A DNA stretch of 64,000 bases from Asterochloris sp. CNOR1 (taxonomy: Eukaryota > Chlorophyta > Trebouxiophyceae > Trebouxiales > Trebouxiaceae), in the NCBI GenBank assembly GCA_963969365.1, contig OZ017762.1:372001-436000 (forward strand), read 5' to 3'. The notes beneath the pieces are model-generated. The model was given only the letters and a program-made list of their open reading frames with translations. It was not told the DNA's origin and searched no databases. Below, piece by piece: positions 33,701-45,700 of this stretch. Numbering within the stretch: the stretch's first letter is position 1; every line of letters starts with the position of its first letter. The position numbers and the translations under genes are program-made.

Positions 33701-36700
33701 AGCCCTGCGCTGTGGGCATGAAAGGCTGATGTACAATAAAGTCCCTGCCTTGTTGTCCAGCAAGCTGTGCCCAGCAGGCTCTGTCTAGCCAACTATGTGT
33801 AATGACACTCACCCTGTCTGATGCCCGCAGGTGCAGCTGCAGCTGGTGACTGCCACTGTGAAGCTCTTCCTGAAGAAGCCCACAGAGCGTCCCCAGCAGA
33901 TGATCCAGCTTGTGCTGACCTACGCCACCCAGGAGACCGACAACCCAGACCTGCGTGACCGTGCTTACATCTACTGGTGAGGTTTTAAGACTCGTTGCAT
34001 GGCAGCCAAAAGCAGCAGGCGGCTGCCGCCTGCAGCCTAGCAACCAAAGCCTGCACTGGTGGCACTTGCCAGGCGAGGCTGCAGTCCAGCAGCTGCCATG
34101 TCGATTCAAGGCAGCATCTGTTTCCTTTCACCCACTCAGCCGATGCTGAGGCTCTTGTTACAGCTAGGCTGGTCGCGTTGCACGCCAGCAGCCAGCCAGG
34201 GACACAATCACAGATGCCACACACTGGGCAGCATCTGCACAGAGGCATCCTGCTTGCTGCGTCGTTCGTTGCAAGGCACCACACTGCTTCAGTGCTTTAC
34301 AACGTGCCGCGACCACATGAGACATGACTCCCCTAGCTAACCCCCAATACCTTCATCTGCAGCCCTCTGACCACCGAGGCAGCCACGGGGTTGAACTTGC
34401 CGGACAGTCGACTTGACAGCTATCTGCTGATTCTTAATTTTCAGTCAAAGCCAAGCCCACCTTCCCTTTACTGCAGGCGCCTGCTGTCCACCGACCCTGA
34501 GGCAGCCAAGGAGGTGGTCCTGGCTGAGAAGCCAGTCATTGCGGACACCACCAGCAACCTAGAGCCGGCCTTGCTAGACCTGCTGCTGCAGCAGCTGTCC
34601 ACCTTGGCCTCCGTGTATCACAAGCCGCCTGAGGTGGGTTGCTAATTGACTGCTGAGCCATGGCTACTGCACAGCAATTTGTCCAAAACCATGCCAGCAT
34701 GGCAGGTTGATGCATGTTTTGCTGCGTCCTGTTGCCTATGTTTTGCCGTCCCCACAAACTGGACAGCGTCACCATTCCTCCTACAGCTTCTGCCTCCCCT
34801 CTGCCTGCAGACATTTGTGTCGCGGGCACGCCTGGCGGTGCAGAAAGCAGAGGACCTGCAGGCCACCCCCTTCGAGGAGGACAACATCTCGGTGATGCCC
34901 TCAGACTCAACGGCAGGTGCACAAGGTAAGCGGCATGGCTGATCACGCTCTGATCAAATTGTGATGCATCCTCTGAGGTAGGCTCAGTGAGCACCAGCCC
35001 AGCCTTGCCAGGCAGCTTCTGCTGTCCTCCCAGCGGCTGCCAGCAAGCAGCCGTCGGCGGCTGGCCAGGCTAGATGGGTCAGACTGGCAAGGCAGGAGAC
35101 AGGTCCATCACAACTCTTGTGCCTTGCCTGCAGCTGCCAGCAAGCAGCCAGCGGCGGCGGGCGGCGGCCAGGACTTGATGGGCGACCTGCTGGACTTGGG
35201 AGACCCCCCGGCAGCTGTGACCGCAGGGTCAATCTCTGGGGCGGCTGCGGGCCCACCGCCAGCCCAGTCTCCATTGGACCTGCTGGGTGAGCCTGCCTGC
35301 TGCTGTAGATGCTGGTGTTGCTGTCAGGCTGGGTGAAGCAGGGTATAATGTTGCCAGGGCGTCCCCGGACCCTGCAAGACTTGACTGTGGACACTGCCAT
35401 GTGCCCTTGAACTGGCACATTCACCTGCATGCGCAAACCCACATGTGGCGCACTGGGCGAGCCTCTTCCACACTTGCACGCTGTCACCCTGGGCCTCAGG
35501 ACCACTGCTCTGGTCACAAGGTTGAAGAGTGCATGCTGTAGATGGCATCTTTCTGCCCTTGCCATGAATTAACACCCCCTGCAAGGGCTGTGCTATGTCA
35601 TGTTGCAGGTGGCCTAGGGGAGCTGAACCTGGGGCAACCAGCTCAGGCAGCACCGGCTGCAGCTATGGCCGCCCCCGCCGCCGATGTGGACCCTTTCTCA
35701 GCCCTCTCTCGGCCAGCACCCCAACAGCAGCAGCAGCAGGCAACTCCTGCGCAGTCCAGCCTGCCAGTGCTGCTGTCCAAAGACAAGGGCAAGGGGCTCA
35801 CCATTCGGGGGCAGGTGGTGCAGCAGGGGGGCCAGACAGGTGGGGTGGCTGTCCCATGTCCTCATCTGCCTGCCGTTGCCACAGCATGCTCACCCCAAGG
35901 AAGGCCAGGGCCTGGCTCTTGCCGGCAGGCAGTGCAGCAAGAGGGGCCAGACAAGTGGGTGCTGGCATCACACCACAGGGCATGGGGTCTGCTTGTGGGT
36001 GTTGTGGGACATGTGCCTGCCCGGCAGCTTCGCCGAGAGACGGGCAGCCCGGGGGACCAGCATGAGCCCGACAAGTCCTCCGTCACCGTGCAAGGCAAGT
36101 GCCACTCTTGCAGGTGTGGCCTCTGTGCTGCCTGCAGTGTGTCAGCGGTGGCAGGAAAATTCCCTGCCTGCCGTGCAACAGCCAGAGGCAAAACCCATAG
36201 CTCAGCGTGCTGCCTGCAGTGTACAACCTGCACTTCCACAACGGGAGCCAGGGCCCCTTGGACCAGTTCATGGTGCAGTTCAACAAGAACTCCTTTGGCC
36301 TGGCTCCCGCCACTCAGAACATCCCTATGGCCCAGGTCGCGGCCGGCAGCTCGCAGACAGCTGCCCTGCCCCTGACGCTCAACGCCAACATGCTGTCGCC
36401 CGCTGCTGCCAACTCGACGCTGCAGGTGGGCAGTGCAAGACTGTGCCCTGCTGCTGCAAGACCAGCCCCTGCAGGAAGTGTGCAGGGTGTGCCTGCCCTC
36501 CCCCAGACGCTGACAGCCAGCATGCTGCAGTTGGATGGTGGCTGGCTGTGTACTCATGCTGCAGTCAGGCAGTTGCTATAGCAGCCTGCTTGACCTGATA
36601 CATTGCTGGCAGCAAGTGTTGATGGCTGACCTGCAGTGGCAGGGTTCAGTTCTACACAATCCACTGCTCCCCTTGGACTGAAGGTCCATGGCTGGAGTGG

Positions 36701-37603
36701 TTGGTGCCTTTTCAGATGACCCTCCAGGAAGCAATGCCAGCTCTTCACCATGGTGCTGGACATGGGCAGTGTGATGTCATGAGCTTGGCTCTCAATCTGC
36801 AGGTGGCAGTCAGGAATGCGCAGCAGGGCGTGTTCTACTTCACAGACCAGGTGGGCCTGGGCAAGGGGGGTTGCGCCAACCCATGTCGAGTCCCATTGAG
36901 CAGGAGCAAGCGTTGTTGTCTGCAGCCACCCCTCAAAGCTGCCACTGCTCTTCCTGCTCAGTGGTGCCTGAAAAGCGGGCTGCTCTCAGCTCTCCTTTGG
37001 CCCTTTGGCGCTCAACACTGCGAGCCACTGCCCTAGGGTAAAACATCAACGTCGCTCCGTGCAGGTGCCCCTGCTGGCGCTGCTGCGGCCTGAGGGCAAA
37101 ATCCCTGCCAGTGCGTTTGTGGGGGCCTGGAAGTCGATCCCTGACACCAGCGAGGTGCAGAAGCAGCTGCCGGTCAACATCAGCAATGCTGATGTTGCCA
37201 AAGGCAAGCTGGAGGCAGCCAACATCTTTGTGATGGCACACAAGCAGGTAGATGAAATCTGCTCTGCTGCATGCATGACCGGCTTGGCGGCAGTGCCTGC
37301 CCCAGTTTAGGTACCTGATATTCAGATGCATGCCTGATGCATGACCCACACGAGCCTTTGAGTCAGCCACGTTGCAAGGGAACCTCAACCTAACCCAGGG
37401 CTTGCCATGCCATGCAGGTACCTCAGTCCAGTGAGGAGGTGCTGTACATCACTGCCCAGGTTGCCTTGGCCAGCAACACTGTACAGCTTTACTTGGAGCT
37501 GAGATTTGCCAAGGGTACTCCTGGTGCACGGGCCTTCCTGAAAACGGAGAAGCCTGATCTTGCACCTCTGGCATTTGATGCCATTTCCAGCTTGCTATCT
37601 TGA
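27745..37603 (+). CDS. AP-1/2 complex beta subunit (beta adaptin)
   Basis: The 21 exons close in phase and encode about 953 residues: 27745-27787, 27992-28062, 28290-28358, 28767-28868, 29192-29305, 29753-29857, 30120-30275, 30775-30900, 31451-31630, 31932-32024, 32317-32528, 33176-33341, 33831-33976, 34477-34633, 34811-34925, 35134-35286, 35609-35839, 36220-36425, 36803-36850, 37065-37247, 37418-37603. The N-terminus [15 protein letters not shown] matches the family start. The alpha-solenoid trunk is highly conserved ([91 protein letters not shown]). A hinge with [17 protein letters not shown] (clathrin-box-like) and a Gln run follows, then an ear domain ([41 protein letters not shown]). Beta adaptins bind clathrin and dileucine cargo at the trans-Golgi or plasma membrane. 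Green lineages share one beta type between AP-1 and AP-2. Confidence 0.96.
35028..35185 (+). repeat. Boundary echo: hinge exon 5' end of AP beta
   Basis: The start of hinge exon 35134-35286 (about 35132-35180) has a diverged copy at about 35034-35085 in the upstream intron. Both contain a GCCAGCAAGCAGCC core. Confidence 0.75.
35805..35966 (+). repeat. Boundary echo: exon 17 3' end of AP beta
   Basis: The end of exon 35609-35839 with its donor (about 35808-35850) has a diverged copy at about 35919-35966 in the next intron. The echo's donor GT is preserved as AAGTGGG. Confidence 0.75.
36363..36540 (+). repeat. Boundary echo: exon 18 segment of AP beta
   Basis: Part of the end of exon 36220-36425 ([10 protein letters not shown]) has a diverged copy at about 36492-36540 in the following intron. 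Confidence 0.65.
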
Positions 37604-37818
37604 AGCTTTGATCTTACAAGACAGTAACGAATGGACGTCACCATGGGTCCTGGCCAAATGCCTTCATCAAAAAGCAAAATTCCCCAGAAGCAGGTGCCCG
37701 CTCCCTAGCCAAAGGTGGTCTACAGACCAGCTAGCATCAAGTCTCTGCCTGCTTTGGGCGTCCCAACACCTGGTGCAGCCAGCAGGTGGCCATTGGTGAC
37801 CTGTCTGGGCCAGGGCAG

Positions 37819-39626
37819 CTACTGGGGCAGGTTGGTAGGGCGCCGGAAGTCTGGCTTGCTCCTTTCCCGTGGGGTTCGGCTGTACTCGTCACCCAACTGT
37901 GGGGCCCTGCTGTCCCGCCTTTGAAGCTGCCTGGGGCTGGCCATGCCATTCTGGTTGTCCCCAGACTCGAACAGGGGGTTGTTCAACTCCTCCTCCTCGT
38001 CTTTGAAGATGTTGTCAAATGGGGGCTCATCCTCACCAAACTCAGAGTCAGCAAACGTTGTCATGTTGCGCTTGAACTTCTTCTCATACCTGCGCAGGAG
38101 GAGATCTGTAAGTCAAGAGGTGCAAGCAAGATGTTCACCACGTGCTGCAACAGCTGGCAGGCCAGAAAAGTCCCCCAGGCGGGAGGACAGCTGCTTGCAG
38201 TGGGGCTTGGAGACAGCAAGGGCTTGACATATCGCCACTCCTCTTTGTAGAGCCCTGCAGGTTGGCAGTGCAGGCATGCCTGCCAGAGCTCAGGACAGGT
38301 GCGCAACATCCCAAGAGGCAAAGCCTGGCAAAACCCTGGACTGCAAGGCAGAAGTTGGATGAAGAAAGACTGTAGCTGCTCGTGCAGCGGGCTCTTGTTG
38401 TGGGTAAGCAGGGTTAAGATTGGGCCACGCAGTATGCATGCTGCTGTCTGTACAGCCTACAGCCTGCCTCAGGCAGCAGGACAGTCCAGGCACCTGCCAA
38501 TCTATGAAACCCCACGATGTCTTTATTGAGGGCGCCTGCAGCTGCCGTCAGATAGGGCACAGCACCCCCTGATATGCGCACACAGCACAGGGGCCTGGGC
38601 AGTCTGCTCACTGAACCCTCAAGTTCATGCCTCACTTTTTTCGCAGGTGCTTCTCTTTGGTCTTGCGCTTGACAATATCCTGGGGGGTCTCAAAAAAGCG
38701 GCGCCGGCGTACATCGTTCACAATGCCAGCCTCGCGACACTGCAGGCGGTGAGGGGCACACTTCAGCCATGGTCCTGCTCGGCACTATTCTCTGCATCCA
38801 GCTTGCCAGCCAGCCAATAGGCAAAAATCCCACAATCAGCACCAGCTGCAGCTCCTTGCAAGGAGCCCATGCCAGCGTCGCAGGCTGTACTCGGCAGGCA
38901 GAAGCAGTGGGAGGAGCTGCCCCAGTCTGGCGCGACTCTTGCACAGCTGCCAGCCAGCCTGAGCTGGTCTGAGGCAGTGCTCCTGCCTGCCGTGCCAGTG
39001 CACGGCTGGACCACCATGCTTGGGCCGGCGCAGTCACAAACGCACGCCCCTTCTTGGGCGTTGCGCACCTGAAACCTGAACTGCTTCAGGGCCTCGTCTG
39101 GTGAGTCCTCCTCCGTGACCTCTACCTGCAGATAGACTCCAGCTTGACGATTGCACGGATGCTGAGCATTGGAGTGAAGACAAGCCCGAGGCTGACCAGC
39201 GGAGGCTGTGCGCTTGCTAGCCCAGCAGGGAAATGAACACACGGGGCAGCAGGGCAGTGCACTGGCTAGGCTCCAGACATGAAGGCTTTGAGGTAAGACC
39301 AGCCTGTGTACAGCCCACCTCCACATTGTAGGTATGGCTTTTGCTGGCCTGCGCCAGCAGGCTGCCTCGTAGGGATTGACTGGCGAACACTGGTGTCTGG
39401 CAGACTCTGCAGCATGAGTTGCTCGACAGGCGCCTGCAGCAGCATTTGAGTTGGCTGATATCCCTCACACGGTAGGCAGCCTGCACAGTTTGTCAATCTG
39501 TGCCCTGCACAGCAGAATCTGCAGGCTGCCAATCCCGGCCACGCACCTTGAGTCGAGGGTAGGGACGGCATGTTGGACATGCCTGGGGTTTTGCAGGCAC
39601 GCTGAGGGTCGCATGATGCCCTGCAT
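37819..39626 (-). CDS. Organellar ribosomal protein bS21 with long acidic C-terminal extension
   Basis: Exons 39626-39547, 39406-39319, 39125-39069, 38739-38636 and 38089-37819 join in phase to give about 199 residues. Residues about 57-107 match bS21: VEVTEEDSPDEALKQFRFQ, then CREAGIVNDVRRRRFFETP and a Lys/Arg-rich helix (VKRKTKEKHLRKK). bS21 belongs to the small subunit of bacterial-type ribosomes. The roughly 55-residue N-terminal leader is Arg/Ser/Ala-rich with few acids and looks like an organelle targeting peptide, probably plastid. The C-terminal 80-90 residues are not part of bS21; they are acidic (FGEDEPPFDNIFKDEEEE) and then basic and proline-containing. Bacterial bS21 is only about 70 residues. 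The gene is divergent from 40S S14 (85 bp) and convergent with AP beta (215 bp). Confidence 0.88.
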
Positions 39627-39711
39627 GGCTGCACCTGCTCAGCCCAACTGAACTTTAGGTCACGATCTGGTGAGTCGTCGGCCGTCTGTGCACTCCCCGT
39701 TCTGAGCAACC
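39627..39711. promoter_or_regulatory. Very short divergent promoter, bS21 / 40S S14
   Basis: Only 85 bp separate the start codons of a probable plastid ribosomal protein gene (-) and a cytosolic ribosomal protein gene (+). Both 5' UTRs and core promoters must lie here or overlap the opposite gene. No TATA box is evident. Confidence 0.6.
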
Positions 39712-41101
<1,390 letters not shown>

Positions 41102-41225
41102 TTGTACTGGCTGGTGTTGTGCACTCTCCATGTCTGTCATGTAGTGCTGCTCCTGCTTTGGCAGGTCACAAAGGATTATGTTCAGCAGGACTGAATAAGC
41201 AACTCAGCAGGGTCCCTTTTCAAGG

Positions 41226-42243
41226 TCAAGCCAACTCCAATAAGTGATAAATTATGTAGTTCTCGGGCCAGCATCCGGTAGTGTCCAAGAATGAGGCCCT
41301 CAGGAGGATCAGCAGCTTACCATGCAGAGCGAGGCACATTGAGGCACTATGGCTCGGGCAGATCTCACTTTGCTGCAGCACATTGCTCTCCAGGATGCTC
41401 TCGAAGGCCACAGCTTGCATGTGTGCCAGCACTGCCTGGAGATGCAGCAGGATGAGATCTGCCAGAACTGCGTCATTGCTCAGCAGATGCTGAGGGGGTG
41501 AGGCCCTGCCCCGGCCTGTTGATGGCCACGATAGCCCCATGTAGATGCCCCCATGACGTGTATTCTGGCTATCATCTGTTTGTGAGGGCAGCACCGGCAC
41601 TGTATCCCCTCCGCGCATTTGAGCCTTCAGCAGGCCGCTCGGGTTCCTCAGGGAGCCTGTCCAAAAATCAAGCTGAAACAGCTTTGTGCACTCCTGTGAA
41701 GAGCTTGAGGAGGCTGATGCTTGGCAGTGCAAGTACCGTGCCCTCCTGCAGACCGGTCGCTAGGGTCTGCCCATCTGGGGTCGGGGGTTGGTGCCTGCTG
41801 AGGAGTGCACGTCCCATGCTGTGCAGTGAGTTGCCTGAAGATGATGACTGCTGCTCGGCCTCACAGAGGTCTCGCAGGGTCAGGCGCAGCCCTCCCGGCG
41901 GGCGGCGAATCAGATGCTGGGGGCTGATGCTGCGTAGCGCTGCCAGCTTCATCGTCTTGGGGGTGAGCAGCAGTCTCACAGGGTTCCTGCAGTACGACGG
42001 CTGTGGCAGCCAAGGAGCCTGTCGGCAAGGCATCCTGGCTGCCTGCCTGCTCCTCTGGCTTGGCTGCTCAAGCAGCGCTCGTGGTAAGCGCAGCCTGGTG
42101 CAGGCCAGACAGGCCTTTTGCATGCAGGCAAGGCTCCCCCTATGCCAGTAGCTAAGGCCCATGCGCTGCTCTGTGCAGGTGCTGTCATGCTTTCTGCCAG
42201 TGGCGAGTGGGCAGCGTGACGATCGGCGCCGGCCTGACGTCAT
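41226..42243 (-). CDS. Possible gene of unknown function
   Basis: Two long minus-strand open segments have coding-like composition. About 41990-41690 includes LLLTPKTMKLAALRSISPQH and LTLRDLCEAEQQSSSSG. About 41640-41226 contains a leucine-rich helical part (DAVLADLILLHLQAVLAHMQ). No splice model joining them is convincing, and I do not recognise a family. The stop at 41226 would make it convergent with S14 (125 bp). It may be one gene with a missed intron or a chance open frame. Confidence 0.3.
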
Positions 42244-42756
42244 GCCATCAGCACGCGATAGGGTGCGGCGGCAGCCTATGTTCGGGCCTGAGGGTTATGA
42301 TCAACAGACAGCATGCCTACAGCAGGAGCCGACATGAGGAGTATGAAGCTCTGCAGAGAGGCATGGGTTAGTTAGGATGCAGTGGCACAACACCTTTCTG
42401 GTGTCAAGCCTGAAGTCAGCAATCCTCTTCAAAAGCTTTCAAGTTGCATGTGATGCATGCCATGTACAGTGACTCATCTGAGAAGAGCAATTTTACACAT
42501 AACCGTGGCCTTTGACTTTTGCCAGGACAATGTCTGCCATCTGCACATTTGTGGCAAAATGTGTGCATGATGAATGATGATGTACAGACCACTTCAAGGA
42601 CAGCTGTCTGCAGACCACTTTTAAGCGCAGCTGCACAAGAGCAACATCTGAAATGCTGCTGGAAGTGAAAGCTGTGGCAGAATGTCCAAATACGAATTTG
42701 TCCATCCAATGGCTGGCTTGATGGACCTTCCGGAATCATGAGCAGCTCACACAGGC

Positions 42757-45700
42757 CTACTGTAGGTGTCCCTCTGCTGCAGCTGGTAAAATGGTACTTA
42801 GGAAAACTGAGCCCCGGCAGCTGCAGGGCTGTAAGTGTCCTGTTGCTCTGCCTTCGAAGGCAGCTGCTGAAAGGCAGCCAGCCGCTGAAAGGCAACCAGC
42901 CCCTGAGAGGCAGCCAGCTGATGAACCACCACAGCTCTGGCTGCTGAAAGGCAGCCGGCTGCTCAGAAGCAGCCAGCTCCTGATGATGTTGAAGTGCAAG
43001 AGGGTAGCGTGATTGTAGCTCATTTGAGAGCTGGCTCGGACAGGGTCAGATTGCTGGGCAAGTCTCAACCTCTCAGTGGCATGCTGCCAGTGCCAAGTGT
43101 CTGCCTCTGAGAGGGTCGCAACAATGCTGTCTGCTTTTGCTTGCAGATCAGCAAGCTCAGCTTGCAGCGCCTCCTGCTTGTCTCGAGACAACCCGTCTGC
43201 TGCAGCCTGCTTGGCCAGAGTCATATAGAGCATTGCAATAGCCTCCTTCTGTGCAATGAGGTAGTGCTCCAGAAACCCATCGCGTTCACCTGCCACAGAT
43301 ATCGAGGTGACTGACAGCCTGATCACCTAAAACTAATGCTGGCCTGTATCTGAGGCAAACAGCAGCATTCCTTGCAAAGCTTACCAGGGCCTGATGATAT
43401 CCGCTTTTTCATCAGCATCCACTGCAGAAGATGCTGCAAAGGCGCGTCAGCAGGGTCCACAAAGCCGAGTGCCTTCCGCTGAGAGGCCTCTGCATCTGCT
43501 GTGCGTCCCAGCTGTAGCTCTGCCCTGGCCTGAAGCCCGGTGCACTGGCACAGCATCGCTCGAAGCAGCACAATAAACATCATGAGTGTCTGCGCATAAA
43601 GAAACGTTTCTTGTTGAACATGGATGGCAGATACTTATGCAAACAGAAGCCCGTCCAACATCACCAGACAGCTTCCAGACAGCTGATGTTGGAGCTTGGC
43701 TGGCACAATAAGCAAGCATATTGCCACACAGGCAGCAACACAAGTCCATGCCTCACCACATCGTCGCTGGGTCCATGCATGCCAATCTTCTGATAAAGAA
43801 CAGCCAGCTGCTGAAAGGCAGCCAGCTGCTGAAAAAGCAACCAGCCACTGCTGATGAACCGCCACAGCTCTTTCAGCAGCCGGTTGCCTTTCAGCAGCCG
43901 GTTGCCTTTCAGCAGCCGGCTGCCTTTCAGCAGCCGGCTGCTAAAAAGCAGCCAGCTGCTCAGAAGCAGCCAGCTGCTCAAGAGCAGCCGGCTGGTGAAA
44001 GGCAGCTCTGGGCCGTGCCAAAGCTGCTCCACAGGTGTCAGGCAAGCTTGAAGGTCCCCAGCAAGACTCTGCGCAGTGTCTAAGGCCCTGCACAGCACAG
44101 CAGGTAAGTCTGCCTCAGTCTGCAGAGACTGAATAGCGCCCTTTCCCAGATGTTCCCCTCTTGTAGATACAATACATGGCACTGCTGCTTGGGCCCCAAC
44201 TTGAAGTCAACTTCCTGAGCATGAGTGGACCCAGATCAATGGATGAGAAGAGGCCCCTCATTACAAGGTCGCGTGGCCACCTGACCCTAGTCATGCGCAA
44301 TGGTCAAGGAGCTCACCTCTTGGACCATCTGGGGTCCTTAAGGCCAATGTTGCACTCCAGGGCACACAGCTGCAGCCCTAAGTCTGCACTGACGTTCAAG
44401 GGCCCGTTATTCTGCAGCAACATGAATCATGTCTTGCTGGGTGTGGCAAGCATACTGGGCTGAGAGAGCGCCCCAGCTTTCCTTGGCCACAGCCTTGGTT
44501 GCAAAGCAAGCTGCTCTGGATGCTTGCCAGGTGTATCCCTGTCCACCGGGGTGGAATAGCCGCCCATTGCGTGCTTTTGCGTCAAAACCGAGACCATGCT
44601 GGGGCGCCAGGCAGAGGGGCTTCAGTGGCGGGAGCAAGCTTGGAGCAGCGCTAGCCATCAGGCAGGGCTGCTCCGAGACAGGCATGAGCAGCATGACAGT
44701 GAAGTGCTCACCCCAGAACAGCTCGGATGCAACGTCAGCTGCCACTCAGGCCGCTGGGGCTCCTCAGCAGCACAAGGCAGCACAGGAGAATAACACTAAC
44801 CTGGCTGACCTCCACTGCCTTCAGCAGCAGACTTCTTGCTTCTCCAAGGCGCTCTGTGTAGTACCCAAGCAAGTGTGCAAGCTCCTAAGCAACAAAGGCA
44901 ACCTGCGGGGCGTCCGGCCCCTGCACGGTCACATAGGGTGGTCGGAGACTTCTGCTATGAGGTGGACGTGAAGCGCGGCCCTGAAGCACACCGCGCAACT
45001 GAGGACTGCAACCCTATGCAACCATGCCATAACACAAGGTGCTGCACACGGGCAGGGCGGCCGAATGCCCATGCAGCAGCTGTGCACGGGGGCTGCCTCT
45101 GCTGTGCCTTGAGTGCCTTTGGCAGCAGCAGGGGCCTTTGCGACTGCCAGTCATGCAAGACAGAGGTCTGGTTCAGCCACGCTGGTCCTGATCACTTGCA
45201 GTCAAGGGCCACGCCACGTGAGTGCAGCGGGCTGCAGGGACTTGCTGAGAGCAAACAGGATGGCTTAGCTGCAAGTAATCAGGTAGAAGTCCTTCAGATT
45301 CAGCGCAGTGCAGTGCCACAAGCAAAGCAGCAGCCCAGGCCTCACTTTGGCAGCCTGGACGGCAGCATACAGCTGCTGCAAGAGGACCTCAGCCTCTGCC
45401 ACCATGCCCACATCTCTCAGCTGCCCAGCCAGCCCGGCCACGAGCTGCACATGCCCTGCAGCACAGCACAACTCCACAGTGACACCCCTGCAAGCAAGGC
45501 GCATGGCTTTGGCTGCTCGCCCATGCTACAATGGCTTCAGAGACAGCGTGACCAGAGCGGCGTCTTTGTTCTCCATCGAGCCACAGGGCACGCCAGATGC
45601 TCGGCCCCATGCTCAAGCTACAGTTCTAGCCATCACAAGTCACATTTGACCCCAAATCAACTGTCTGATAATCATGTACAGCACTCAAACTGGACACTTA

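Noticed and set aside
35990-36100. A possible extra AP beta exon ([19 protein letters not shown]) ending in a GC-type donor
   Set aside because: Joining exon 35839 directly to 36220 gives the exact ear-domain sequence expected in the family, in phase, without it.
41498-42151. A 217-residue plus-strand frame opposite the possible unknown gene
   Set aside because: Its composition is Ser/Arg/Cys-rich and typical of an antisense shadow; the minus-strand reading looks more protein-like.
43798-43998. CRISPR-like array
   Set aside because: Repeats are contiguous 18-bp minisatellite units with no unique spacers, in a eukaryotic gene.
44903-44920. An 18-nt in-frame microexon in the mitochondrial TPR gene
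   Set aside because: It has plausible splice sites, but skipping it also keeps frame and there is no family to decide, so it was not annotated.
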